This document shows positions 23,701 to 35,660 of a stretch of 64,000 bases of DNA, in pieces. A program made the position numbers and the translations under genes. The stretch covers positions 443,201,038 to 443,265,037 of the forward strand of contig NC_081413.1 of assembly GCF_030272615.1 (NCBI RefSeq), given 5' to 3'. Position 1 is the stretch's first letter, and every line of letters begins with the position of its first letter. The stretch is from Cryptomeria japonica (lineage: Eukaryota > Streptophyta > Pinopsida > Cupressales > Cupressaceae). A model generated the notes under the pieces. That model was given only the letters and a program-made list of their open reading frames with translations, had not been told where the DNA came from and did no database searches.

Positions 23701-24820
23701 ATATTATGAGGATGGCATGTGATGACACTCCATTTGTACATGTGTTCCCCTTTATGATTTATGATTATGCTTATTGGATGCATTTATGTCTTGATGAGTT
23801 TTATGCCTCTGGGAGTTCATTCTTGTTGTATTGTGTGGGTTCTTGCTTGAGAGTCCTTGTGTGGTTAGTCTCCCTGGTTATAGGTTCCAGCTTAGGTTTA
23901 GAGTATGTGTTGGGACCTTGTGTCATCTCCTAGCACGAGGGGTGGTTCCTTTGGTTCCACATGGCTGGGAGGTTGGTGCTTTTTAGCCATTGGGATGTTC
24001 TCTTGGATTCTTCTTGCATGGATGTGGATTCTTCTTCATGATGTACTATGGATGTACCTTGTAGCAAATTTATGTATTGGATAAGATGGAATGTATGTAA
24101 AGTAATATCATTGTATTTAGTAGATGGATTCTTATAGTACAAAGAGCTACGCTCATGATGTATTTAATGTAGTCACATTTGTAATATGAATTCTAGTTGG
24201 CGATTGGAATTTAGGGATATTATATTTGTACTATTGTAGAGATGTGATTTTATGAATCATGGAAATAAAGTGGATTATAGTTGAAATAGAATGGATTAGT
24301 TGTATTATTTCATGGAATGCTTAGAGGCTAATTAAAATGTTAAATAATCTTGAAGAAGGAATAATCATAGATTAATAAGTGAATATGCTAGAAGATGTTA
24401 TTTGGATCTAGTAAATAGGAATGATTCACATAGATGCATTGGTAGAAAGGAAATTATGCATATCATGAGGAATAAGTAATATTGTAGGTCGCATATCTCA
24501 TGGTTAAAGAATTAGAATATGATGCATTAATGAAGGTGAAATATACCTATCGCGTGTGTAGCAAGTTATTGTGGAAATGAATTAAGTAATGATGTTAAAG
24601 TACCCTAGAGAAAGATTATTGATGTCGTGTTATTTTCGCTTGCGTTAATTGATGAAATGAGCAATGATGTATGTTCATATTGGTTAATTGGTTAATGAAT
24701 GTAAATAGATGGAGATGTTATATGTTGCTTTAGTTGTTATTAGATGATAAATTAAAAAAAAATTATCTCCATTTGTATAATATTGTTTAGTTTCTTTAGG
24801 GTAATTTGGTGGGCATTACA
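20714..24820 (+). mobile_element. Full-length 4.1-kb LTR of a Ty3/gypsy element (copy 1)
   Basis: The LTR opens TGTAGTGTCCACC and closes GGTGGGCATTACA, an imperfect inverted pair. A tRNA-Met primer site follows four bases after the end. The 3' half (from about 22845) is repeated at 29325-31330 at high identity, confirming it as LTR sequence. An 82-codon open frame at 23685-23933 is retained in the other copy (30195-30443), but overall identity is so high that this carries no weight. LTRs of 3-4 kb are known in the Del/Tekay branch of plant gypsy elements, which fits the tRNA-Met primer site. Confidence 0.8.
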
Positions 24821-24823
24821 ACT

Positions 24824-24837
24824 TGGTATCAGAGCCC
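24824..24837 (+). promoter_or_regulatory. Primer-binding site, tRNA-iMet type (gypsy copy 1)
   Basis: TGGTATCAGAGCCC matches the complement of the plant initiator tRNA-Met 3' end. It lies three bases after the LTR end, the normal place for minus-strand priming of reverse transcription. Confidence 0.85.
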
Positions 24838-24996
24838 ATGTTCAACACTGGGTACTCTGGTTTCGATTAAGCCCATTGTGCATTTTAACATTTGGCATGG
24901 GGTAGCCCAGTGGTTTTATCCCTGCTATTTATTTTTCCTTGTTATAGTTCCCTTAGATGTTTATCTTATAGTTTCCTTTGCATTTGCTTAGATAAG

Positions 24997-27085
24997 ATGC
25001 CTTTTAGGGGTAGAGGTTGTCGTCATGCTAGTCGCATGGGTACATGTAGGAACCCATGCCCTGAGGTTTCTGAGGACTCACACAATGAGGAACATGAGTA
25101 GGAGTAGCCTAGAGATGATCTGATTCCACAATTGGTGAACTTGATTGAGGAGCTTCTTGGTCATTTAGGACCGAGATAGGAGGAGAAATAGCAGGATGGA
25201 TTTCATCATTTGGAGCATCGGGAGAGTGAGCGTTCGTGTTCTGCTAAGAGGAGAATTGAGGTGGATCAGGAGGCACTTGCAACTAGTCATATTATAGATC
25301 TGAATAGGACTCATCCTCCTACCTTTGATGGCTTAGGTAGTAGCATGGAGGTAGATACATGGTTATTAGACTTAGGTAGGTGTTTTGCTATGCATCAATG
25401 TAGTAGTAACACCAAGGCAAGATGTGCGATTTTGCATCTTCATGATTTTGCAACGATATGGTGGCACATGGAGGAACAAAAGTTGCATTTGGACATAGCA
25501 ACGATATCTTAGGAATTATTCTTGGAGCTGTTTTGTGCTAGATTTCTTTCAGATCATTGGAGGTGGAGGAAGGCTGATGAGTTCCACGATTTGAGATAGT
25601 AGAGGATGACTGTGGAGAAGTATGAGTGCAGATTATTTGAGCTTAGGTAGTATGTTGGATATGCAGATGATGAGTTGATGTTGATTCCGCACTTTGTGAG
25701 AGGTCTTAATGATTATATTAGTGGGGAGGTTCGGATGCACGGACCTAAGACCTTAGAGGCAGCTATGGAGAAGGTGAGACTAGCAGAGAAGAATATTTCA
25801 TTAGCATCAGGAGGGGCGACTGGAGGATAGACAGTTAGTGAACCTGTTACAGGACCTACAGTGAGAGGATCACAACATCAGTCTTCAGGATATTCTAGGT
25901 GCCATCCTTCTTCTTTCTATAGTGGTCAGTGGTTTATGAAGAGGTTTTCTCATGGGTAGATTTTCTCAAGGTGCTAGATTTCAGGTTGATAGGATTCACA
26001 GTCATCTATGTGATAGGAGACCTACTCCTTCTCAGCTAGCACAGAGTTCATAGCCAGCTTCTAGTAGAGGCAGTGTTCAGCAATCGAGTACATCACCAGG
26101 TAGCAGAGTGTTTGTCAGGAGAGATTGCTTTGCATGTGGACCACCAGGTTACATTGCCATTCATTGTCCACAACGTACTTCTCAGATGTCAAGGTAGCAG
26201 AAGCCAGCTACTTCTGAGCCTACAATTGGAGATGCAAGCAGGTCTCATCATGTTTTTGTGGCAGTTGATAGCTGTCAGGCTGAGCATTAGGCCATCATTG
26301 TAGAGACATCAGGTGTGATAGGTGGTATCTCTTGTTCAGTATTATTTGATTCTAGAGCATTAGACTCTTTTATTTCTCCTTTTCTAGTAGAGAGATGCGG
26401 GCTTGCTTTGGCAAAGCAAGATGATAGGTGGTAGGTAGAGTTAGCTACAAGGTCCAAAGAGGTAGTGGATTACCTTGTGCTCAATTCTCCTTTAGTTTTA
26501 GGAGATTTCCATACCTCTGTGGATCTCTGTGTTATGTCTTTGGTATCTTATGATGTGGTTCTTGGTATGGATTGGCTTGAATCTCATGAAGTGCAGATGT
26601 AGTGGAAGGATGATAGCTTGAAGAGTGTAGAGTTTATAGGTATTCAAAGACCTATCTCTCTTCACATTATTTCTATTATGCAGATAAAGAGGTGTGCACA
26701 TAAGGGTTTCCAGTTGTTTGTAGTTAGACTAAAGGATGTGGATGAGGGAGTTATCTCAAAGGATTTATTGCAAAAGCATCCCATTCTTCAGGAGTTTGCA
26801 GATGTTTTTCTTAGTGAGATTCTAGGTATGCCCCCTTGGCAAGATATAGATTTCAGGATTGATTTAGTGGCAGGAGCTAAGCCTATTTCTAAAGCTCCCT
26901 ATTAGATGACCACACAGGAGTTGAATGAGTTGAGGGTTCAGTTAGAGGAGTTGTTGGTGAAGGGGTTTATTCATCCTAGTGTGTCCCCTTGGGGTGCACT
27001 TGTGTTATTTGTGAAGAAGAAGGATAGATCTCTTTGATTATTCATTGATTACAGACAGCTTAATAAGATGACAGTGAAGAACCGA
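24997..27085 (+). pseudogene. Ty3/gypsy gag-pol, decayed and interrupted (copy 1)
   Basis: A start codon at 24997 opens a short basic N-terminus (MPFRGRGCRH...). The retrotransposon gag domain follows at about 25300-25760 (HPPTFDGLG, WLLDLGRCF, IWWHMEEQ). A zinc knuckle at 26126-26167 reads CFACGPPGYIAIHC, with the metal-binding His changed to Tyr. The aspartic protease near 26340 reads LFDSRALDSFIS, so the DSG triad is damaged. Reverse transcriptase starts at about 26875 ([20 protein letters not shown], then FIDYRQLNK). The frame is broken by many TAG codons, several at probable Gln positions, and is cut at 27085 by an antisense copia relic. No functional product is possible. Copy 2 at 31507 continues further into reverse transcriptase. 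Confidence 0.85.
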
Positions 27086-27761
27086 TGGTCTCGGGTTAAA
27101 TTCGTGCCCTAGATCAGTAATCAGATTTGTAACATTTAATCATGCCCTAGTTTATTAATCAGATTTGTAATTTAGTAAACTATAATCAAGTAAATTCAAG
27201 AATGAAACAAGGAACCAAGAGACAAACACAAATACCCTGGGAAAACCTCCAAGGAGGAAAAACCCAGTATTAAAGACCCACAGGTCAGATTATGTATTCT
27301 CTCTTATTGCAAAATACAATACTTAGCTTGGTTTTCTGAATCTGATCTTTATATATCAAATCTGCCCTTTTTGCATGCTTCAAGACTGCACCAAAATGCC
27401 CTATATCCTCTTGAATAAGTTCACCCAATCCTTGGACAAATTTGCACAACCTTCTTTGGTGATTTCACACCTCTTGTTTGCAGAGCTAATTTGCTGATTT
27501 CATGGATAACTAAATTGTATTTGCATTTGCAATTTAACCTTTATTTATATGAGTCCTTAGCCTTTATTAAATCCAAGTCGGCCTCCCTCTTTTGGTGCCA
27601 ATTTATTTATTGTGGCATGGAGTATTTATGGTGGCATGGAGGTATAGGGCTGGGCTCAACTTGGGGGCACGTTACCCCTTTAGGATAGGACCCGGTCCTA
27701 TATGGGTTCGGATGTTGCCTTAAGGCAATCCAAACCCATTTTTACCTAGTTACAAACAACA
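27086..27761 (-). mobile_element. Antisense copia LTR (about 676 bp)
   Basis: On the minus strand a polypurine run AAAAGGGAG precedes TGTTGTTTGTAAC at 27761, and the sequence ends ...CCCGAGACCA at 27086. Near the end it has GGGTTTTTCCTCCTTGG and GGTTTTCCC, a motif common near U5 of plant copia LTRs. Copia RNase H lies in the same orientation just upstream (28012-28615), so this is that element's 3' LTR. It is inserted in the gypsy RT region, where copy 2 reads through without interruption. Confidence 0.65.
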
Positions 27762-28011
27762 CTCCCTTTTAACTAGAGAAGAAGAGAATACATAATCTAA
27801 ACCTTTATAGTTCCATCTAGCACACAAGCATAGAATTACATCTTCCACCTAGCACACAAGCATAGGATGGTTCTAGCACACAAGCATAGAAAGTGTAATA
27901 CACAAGTGGGTCTTTACATAATTACAATTTTCCATCTAGTACACAAGCATAGATTGGACACAATTCATTCTTACACACAAGCAAAGAATGATCCAAGTGT
28001 TGCAGATAGAG
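27762..28011 (-). repeat. 3' untranslated part of the antisense copia with a repeated 17-bp motif
   Basis: CTAGCACACAAGCATAG and near-identical variants occur at 27817, 27849, 27873, 27935 and again at 28941. They lie between the end of pol and the 3' LTR on the minus strand. No open frame is present. The motif may be an unstable minisatellite; its role is unknown. Confidence 0.6.
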
Positions 28012-28615
28012 TCACTGAGATTGGAGGTCCCTCTCAATTAGAGTTTCGTTTTCCACAATACCAAGTCTGTCTCTGAAGTATTCAAACTTCACTCTGGATA
28101 AGGGTTTGGTAAGGATGTCTGCAACCTGTTCATCCATGCTAATGTATTTTAGTTGAATGGCACCTCTTTGCACCATATCCTGAATGAAGTGATAGTGTGT
28201 TTCCACATGTTTGGACCAGTCATGGAACATAGGATTTACTGATATCTTTATACATCTTTGATTATCATAATGAATGGTGGTAGGACCACTAGCTTGACCA
28301 AATAATCCAACAAGGAGTTTGTGAATCCACACTGCTTCTCTGGATGCAACATATGCTACAATGTACTCAGCTTCTGCAGTGTTCAATGCTATGGAAGATT
28401 GCTTTCTACTTTCTACATGCCCAAGAGATCACTACAGAGCCCAAGTTGAAGCAGATACCCAAAGTACTTTTCCTGATACATTCATTGTGCAATCTGTAAT
28501 CTGAACTCAGCCAGCACTCCTTAGAGAGGATGACAACAAGTAGCCAGTAACCATAAGTAATAAGTAACCAAATCACATAATGGTAACTCATCATGGATCC
28601 TTTTATAATATTCAT
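28012..28615 (-). pseudogene. Copia polyprotein C-terminus (RNase H), antisense relic
   Basis: Minus-strand translation gives the end of a copia RNase H: KSTLGICFNLGSVVISW, then NTAEAEYIVAYVASREAVW, HYDNQRCIKISVNPMFH, KHVETHYHFIQDMVQRG and DEQVADILTKPL, ending with a stop at 28012. The LADIxTKPL-type motif is diagnostic of copia RNase H. A break near 28400 separates the two readable pieces, and everything N-terminal to RNase H is missing. It lies inside gypsy copy 1 in the opposite orientation. Confidence 0.85.
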
Positions 28616-29324
28616 CTTGCCTTGCCTATAGAGGATGAATCCTAAACTTTATCATGTACACCTGCAAGACATGAATACAAACACAAGTATATATATGCTC
28701 ATCATGGACTCTTTTCATGATATCTATCACGTATATACACCATTCATTGCCTGCTAAGAATGATGAAGAGCTTCCATTTCAATCTTCTCTCAGAGAAGAT
28801 TGCAGGACCAACTTTATTTGCACATGAGTATTCTCCTTAATATTCTCCCAAAGAAGAATGCATTACCTTTACCTCAATCTTCTCCCAAAGAAAAATGTAA
28901 CATTAGAAAATCATAATCTTTCATCTAGTACACTTTCCATCTAGCACACAAGCATAGGATGAAAATCCATCTTTTCTACCATCTTACATTGCCCGCAGAG
29001 GATGGTAACAATTACTCTTCTCCTTGAGAAGATTACACTACCACCTTACATTAGCTGTAGAGGGTAGTTGATGAAACACAATGCATCATTGAGGTTGAGA
29101 CTCCTTCTCAGTCAAGGCGGTGTTCTTCACAGCTCCAAGTCTATTTCTGAAGTACTCAAGCTTCAAAAGACTTGGTGAGAACATTTGCAACACAAGATTA
29201 TCCTGCCATTAGACACTGAATTTTCAGGTATCTCTATACGACTATGATAATAAATAATTATAAGAAAGCATTCAACAAGAATTTGAATTTAATAATAAAT
29301 AATATTAAGAATTTAATAAGAAAT
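28616..29324 (-). mobile_element. Rearranged remainder of the antisense copia relic
   Basis: No readable frame remains. The stretch at about 29080-29200 is a diverged second copy of 28010-28130, the RNase H end (shared landmark TCTGAAGTA(C/T)TCAA). Part of the 3' region is therefore duplicated. It ends where gypsy LTR sequence begins at about 29325. How the join arose is not visible. Confidence 0.45.
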
Positions 29325-31330
29325 ATAAGCATATGCGCAATTCTGGAAATATAAGCATTGTTCTTCTTGATAGAAGCGTTGTCCTATGGGGAAAATGCGC
29401 TAACCTGTCTGTGTTTTGTATTATCTCAGTTTTGATCATTTTTGAGATATTTTCCCGAATTGTTTTTTGTACCAGAGGCTTTACTTGAGGTCTGTTAATA
29501 TTTTCTAGATTTGGCTTTTTTCAGTTTTTGATGTATTTTGATGGTTTTATGTATATTTACTTCTCTACACCATTATGAATATTTTAGACTCTCTTCCATA
29601 TGGATAGGCCATGGATGATTGAGATGATTACTATGTTGTTTTGGATCAGCAAGTGACTAGGCCTTGCTGTGATGTTATCATTTATTTGATGGCAGCATTT
29701 GATGGCTTGATATGCCTTTGTTTATTGCTAGCCAAGAGGCTCATTTTGCTATATTGATATTGTTGTAGCCTTGTTTATATTGTTAGAGTATGTGTGGAAG
29801 TTGTTGGCTGCATTGAGTATTACTTTTATGTATTTATGTTGGTAGAGCATCTTGTTATTTATTGTTGGGCCATGTTAGGAGGAGTGGGCTTCCTTGTGAT
29901 GACCAGGGTCATGAAAGATAGGGTTGCATAAGGTTCCTTGTAAGGATGCATGAAGTCTAGACCACGAGGACACATTGGAGTTTTCCGTGATTTTTAAATA
30001 AGTGATAACCTAATAATTGATGGGTTGGGTAGTTAGATTTATTAATAAGATGATAAATTGATTCATGCCTCATGACTTAGTCCTAGGGAGGATGTTTTAG
30101 GATAAGAATGAGAAGGCCATGAAGACGGTAAGCTAATCTCCCTTAGTTTCTCATAGGTTGAGATGGCTCCACATGTCCATTAGGCTAGTGCCTTATGTTA
30201 TTATGTTATAATGTTATGAGGATGGCATGTGATGAAACTCCACTTGTACATGTGTTCCCCTTTATGATTTATGATTATACTTATTGGATGCATTTATGTC
30301 TTGATGAGTTTTACACCTTTGGGAGTTCATTCTTGTTGTATTGTGTGGGTTCTTGCTTGAGAGTCCTTGTGTGGTTAGTCTCCCTGGTTATAGGTTCCAG
30401 CTTAGGTTTAGAGTATGTGTTGGGACCTTGTGTCATCTCCTAGCATGAGGGGTGGTTCCTTTGGTTCCACATGGCTGGGAGGTTGGTGCTTTTTAGCCAT
30501 TGGGATGTTCTCTTGGATTCTTCTTGCATGGATGTGGATTCTTCTTCATGATGTACTATGGATGTACCTTGTAGTAGATTTATGTATTGGATAAGATGGA
30601 ATGTATGTAAAGTAATATCATTGTATATATTAGATGGATTCTTGTAGTAGAAAGAGCTACACTCATGATGTATTTAATGTAGTCGTATTTGTAATATGAA
30701 TTCTAGTTGGAGATTGGAATTTAGGGATATTATATTTGTACTATTGTAGAGATGTGATTTTATGAATCATGGAAATAAAGTGGATTATAGTTGAAATAGA
30801 ATGGATTAGTTGTATTATTTCATGGAATGTTTAGAGGATAATTAAAATGTTAAATAATCTTGAAGAAGGAATAATCGTAGATTAATAAGTGATTATGCTA
30901 GAAGATGTTATTTGGATCTAGTAAATAGGAATGATTCACACATATGCATTGGTAGAAAGGAGATTATGCATATCATGAGGAATAAGTAATATTGTAGGTT
31001 GCATATCTCATGGTCAAAGAATTAGAATATGATGCATTAATGAAGGTGAAATATACCTATCGTGTGTGTAGCATGTTATTGTGGAAATGAATTAAGTAAT
31101 GATGTTAAAGTACCCTAGAGAAAGATTATTGATGTCATGTTATTTCCACTTGCGTCAATTGATGAAATGAGCAATGATGTATGTTCATATTGGTTAATTG
31201 GTTAATCAATGTAAATAAATGGAGATGTTATATGCTGCATTAGTTGTTATTAGATGATAAATTAAAACAAAATTTTCTCCATTTGTATAATATTGTTTAG
31301 TTTCTTTAGGGTACTTTGGTGGGCATTACA
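29325..31330 (+). mobile_element. 5'-truncated LTR of gypsy copy 2
   Basis: It is collinear with 22845-24820 and ends GGTGGGCATTACA like copy 1. The first 2.1 kb of the LTR is missing, replaced by the copia relic. A primer site follows. Identity to copy 1 is high, with scattered transitions and small changes. Confidence 0.8.
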
Positions 31331-31333
31331 ACT

Positions 31334-31347
31334 TGGTATCAGAGCCC
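31334..31347 (+). promoter_or_regulatory. Primer-binding site, tRNA-iMet type (gypsy copy 2)
   Basis: TGGTATCAGAGCCC in the same position relative to the LTR end as in copy 1. Confidence 0.85.
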
Positions 31348-31506
31348 ATGTTCAACACTGGGTACTCTAGTTTTGATTGAGCCCATTGTGCATTTTAGCA
31401 TTTGGCATGGGGTAGCCTAGTGGTTTTCTCCCTGCTATTTATTTTTCCTTGTTATAGTTCCCCTAGATGTTTATCTTATAGTTTCCTTTGCATTTGCTTA
31501 GATAAG

Positions 31507-33330
31507 ATGCCTGTTAGGGGTAGAGGTTGTTGTCATGCTAGTCGCATGGTTACATGTAGGAACCCATGCGCTGAGGTTTTTGAGGAGTCACACCATGAGG
31601 AATAGGAGTAGGAGTAGCCTAGAGATGATCCAATTCCACAGTTGGTGAACTTGATTCAGGACCTTCTTGGTCGTCTAGGACCAAGATAGGAGGAGAAATA
31701 GCAGGAGGGATCTCATCATTTGGAGCATCGGGAGAGTGAGCTAGTCACATTAGAGATTTGAATAGGACTCATCCTCCTACCTTTGATGGCTTAGGCAGTA
31801 GCATGGAGGAAGAGACATGGTTATTAGACTTAGGTTGGTGTTTTTCTATGCATCAGTGTATCAGTAACACCAAGGCAAGATGTACAATGTTGCATCTTCA
31901 TGATTTTGCAATGATATGGTGGCACATGGAGGAACAAAAGTTGCATTTGGACATAGTGATGATATCTTGGGAATTATTCTTGGAACTATTTCATGCTAGA
32001 TTTCTTTTAGATCATTCGAGGTGGAGGAAGGCTAATGAGTTCCACGATTTGAGACAGTAGAGGATGATTGTGGAGAAGTATGAGTGCAGATTATTCAAGC
32101 TTAGGCAGTATGTTGGATATGCAGATGATGAGTTGATGTTGATTCAACACTTTGTGAGAGGTCTTAATGATCATATTAGTGGAGAGGTTCGGATGCACGG
32201 ACCTTAGACCTTAGAGGCAGCTATGGAGAAGGCAAGACTAGCAGAGGAGAATATTTCATTAGAATTAGGAGGGGCGACTGGAGGACAGACAGTTAGTGCA
32301 CCTATTACAGGATCTATAGTGAGAGGAGCACAACATCAGTCCTTGTATGGATTGGCTTGGATCTCATGAAGCACAGATGGATTATAGAGGTAAGAGAGTG
32401 CAGTGGAAGGATGATAGTTTGAAGAGTGTAGAGTTTTTAGGTATTCAAAGACCTATCTCTCTTCACATGATTTCTGCTATGAAGATAAAGAGGTGTGCAC
32501 ATAAGGGTTTCCAGCTGTTTGTGGTTAGACTAAAGGATATGGATGAGGGAGCTAGCTCAAAGGATTTATTGCAATAGCATCCCATTCTTCAGGAGTTTGC
32601 AGATGTTTTTCTTAGTGAGATTCTAGGTATGCCCACTTGGCAAGATATAGATTTTAGGATTGATTTAGTGCCAGGAGCTAAGCCTATTTCTAAAGCTCCC
32701 TATCGGACGACCACATAGGAGTTGAATGAGTTGAGGGCTCAGTTAGAGGAGTTTTTGGCGAAGGGGTTTATTCATCCTAGTGTGTCCCCTTGGGGTGCAC
32801 TTGTGTTATTTGTGAAGAAGAAGGATAGATCTCTTTGATTATTCATTGATTACAAATAGCTTAATAAGATGGCGGTGAAGAACTGATATCCCTTGCCTCA
32901 GATACATGATTTATTTGACTAGATTAAGGATGCCAAAATCTTCTCTAAGATTGACCTTAAGTCGAGTTATCACCAATTGAGGATTTAGGAGGTGGACATT
33001 CATCGCACAACTTTTTGTACTAGATATGGTCATTATGAGTTCACAGTGGTTCCTTTTGGTTTCGTGAATGCACATTCATTTTTCATGAGCTTGATGAATG
33101 GTGTCTTCAGGTTGTATTTGGATAGATTTGTATTAGTATTTCTAGATGATATTTTGATTTATTCGAGGTCATTTGATGAGCATGAGGATCATGTGAGGCA
33201 ATTTTTGTAGTGTCTTAGGGAGAATCAGCTATACACCAATCTAGCAAAGTGTGAGTTCTTCTAGATGGAGGTAATGTATCTTGGTCATGTGATTTTTGGA
33301 GAGTGTACCGCAGTTGATCCCTCGAAGATT
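31507..33330 (+). pseudogene. Ty3/gypsy gag-pol, internally deleted (copy 2)
   Basis: Start at 31507 as in copy 1. The gag domain is readable at about 31758-32060 (HPPTFDGLGSS, WLLDLGWCF, IWWHMEEQ). A deletion of about 55 bp removes coding sequence near 31740. A second deletion of about 675 bp at about 32340 fuses gag directly to the post-protease motif MDWLGSHEAQM, so zinc knuckle and protease are absent. Reverse transcriptase is better preserved than in copy 1: KIFSKIDLKSSYHQLRI, then [10 protein letters not shown] and the catalytic box [10 protein letters not shown] at about 33137-33166. Multiple TAG codons interrupt it. Homology ends at about 33330, so RNase H, integrase and the 3' LTR are missing. 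Confidence 0.85.
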
Positions 33331-35252
33331 CATAGGAAATCAATTTTGAATTTATTAGAGATGGCTTGCAAATAGGAAGGATGACCAACTTCTTAAGTTC
33401 ATTAGATATCAAGCACACCACCTCCAAATGGTTGGATAGGATATTTTGCCTTGCTCATGGGCTTAAGTTTGAACTTGTCATTATTCCAGAAGTCTTGCTA
33501 CTAGAATCAGTTTCCAATCATTTTCAAATATAGATTTTCTGATTACACTAAAATGATCATTACTTCCAATATTTGTGCAGCTTGCTGCCAACAACCATAT
33601 TAATTCAGTCTAAAAAAATGAATACTTATTTTATTTACTTAAATTTATTCCTTTTTCGAATCTGTGGATGATCTTTGACATTTGCAGCCCACTCACAAGT
33701 GATCTAAGTATCTTGTCTTAAATTCACAGGCAGTACAAATTGGACCTTTTTGAGGTCCAACCGCTAGTCAAATAAAAGTTTGCATCTTGTGAAGTTAGTT
33801 AGGCCTTATCCATGTTGAGGTTATAATTGGTCAGTCTCCATGATTAATTGTTTTGTGGGCCCAATCCACTTCAAAAGAAATAAATATAAGAAATTGTGTT
33901 TTTTATGACAAGTTAAACCATAAGGAATCTGCTTTTCATTTATAAAGAACTTGCATAATTTGGAGGTTTTGACTTGACGTGCGAAATAAATTGAATATGG
34001 TAGAAGTAATGAATATCTCAATTTTTATACATCAATAAATGGTGTACCTATGTATTAAAACTAAAAAATATATTTAAAAAAAAATAAAAATTTACATCCA
34101 CACAAATAAATGATAATTAAGGAAAATATTATTTTTATAATTATTGAAAATAAAAATTAAATTTAAACTATAGAACTTATGTAGAAAAACATTAATTCTA
34201 CACAACCATTGGTTAAACTAATTGAAAAAAATAAAATTAATGAATGCAATAGTATTTTGCCTTGGCAGAAACTTTAATCAAATAGTATATATATCCTTAA
34301 TTTGTTATCATTAGTTTCAACTTTAACTATACTTATCTTTAAATTGAAGAAAAAAATGAATATAGAAAATATATAATATAATTCGATTATAGAGTGGAAC
34401 TTAAAGAATATTACTTACTAGTTCTAAATGTCTTTGCCTCTCCTTATTTTGGCACATGATCCTATTCCTTAAAGACAACTTTAATTTATTTAAGAGGCTT
34501 TCACCAAAGAAGCTCAAATATTGTTCTAGCTAAATAATATAAATATATGATACTAGTTTATAGACTTAATTTAAAATCATATATGATTAAATATTCTATT
34601 TACTTATAATTATATTATTATAATTATAATTTTAAATTAATTTTTTATAATAATAACTATAATATTAATCCATAATCTAATATTTTATAAATATAACTAA
34701 TATAGTATATAATATAAAGTATTATTTAGTAATATAATTAACTTAAAGTTCATAGTATTATTATGGGCATAATTCATTTAATATTCTCTAGCATGAGATT
34801 CCTTATATATTTTGATGTGTTTTTGAGGTATAAAAAATCTATAATTACTAAGTGTACAACTTTTCTCAACTGTTTTTCGTTCATATTTGACATAAAAATG
34901 AAAATCCCACTACAAAAAGTTAGCATTCTAGAACGAACGATAGAGGAGTGAGAAGACATTAACTCCAAAAGAATTTTTTATTTTTTATGAATAGGCCTTC
35001 TCTATTAATTTAAAATATTAAAGTACATATTCACAAACAAAGGTTGGGGGATACAAGATCACTCCGTGAGAGTCACACGGCCAGCAGTTGGAAGCAAAAA
35101 AACAAGCTATTCATAAAAAAAATTCCTCAAGCAGCCAAAGAAGAGGCAGCCGAGGGAGGAGGATTAGGATCATCTTTCTTTCCCCATACATCAGCAGGGT
35201 CATGAGTCAGGTCCAACATAGACCACCCATCTTTATGATCTTTATCAATTTA
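33331..35252. other. AT-rich DNA without recognised features
   Basis: The sequence becomes strongly AT-rich after about 34000. I find no conserved domain, RNA gene, LTR terminus or tandem array. The small open frames present (such as 34763-34951) have no recognisable motif. Confidence 0.5.
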
Positions 35253-35660
35253 TCATTTGTCCTGCCTAGGAGGTGAGATCGCCAGAGCCAGGCAAGGAAA
35301 ATTGGAAGTGGTGGTAGAGGGCCACCCAAAGCCATCACCAGTGGGAGGAGAAAAATTCATAGGAGCAATAGAGGGCCACTCCACAGTAGAGCCATGACAT
35401 GAAGGAGAAGCCGAATGGAGCCTCCAAGCATCATCTCTCCCACTCGAGGAGTGGCAAGGAGCCTAGGACCGCGAGGTCTGAGAGTGGTGGACAAAGGAAT
35501 CGTGATTGCGGCGGAGGCCACGAGGCAGAGTGTGGTCAATAGAGACAGAATCTGGTGGCACTCTCACAAGTGCATAAGGGGCATTGCCCCAATACTGGAG
35601 GAGCTCCTGAAGGTGGCCCACCTCTAGGGCCACCTTGTTAGCTTGTACCTGAATTTGCAT
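35253..35660 (-). pseudogene. Unidentified coding relic, one amber stop
   Basis: On the minus strand one frame runs from ATG at 35660 for about 65 codons, including EVGHLQELLQYWGNAPYALV. It meets a single TAG at about 35463, then continues in the same frame for about 70 more codons (STVEWPSIAPMNFSPPTGDG...) to a TGA at 35253. The region is clearly less AT-rich than its flanks and the residue mix looks protein-like. I do not recognise the family. It could be an exon fragment of a host gene or part of a transposon protein. No partner exons, promoter or poly(A) tract are evident. Confidence 0.4.

Noticed and set aside
23685-23933. 82-codon frame retained in both gypsy LTR copies (also 30195-30443)
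   Set aside because: The copies are so similar overall that retention is expected. Seven residue differences in 82 do not show constraint.
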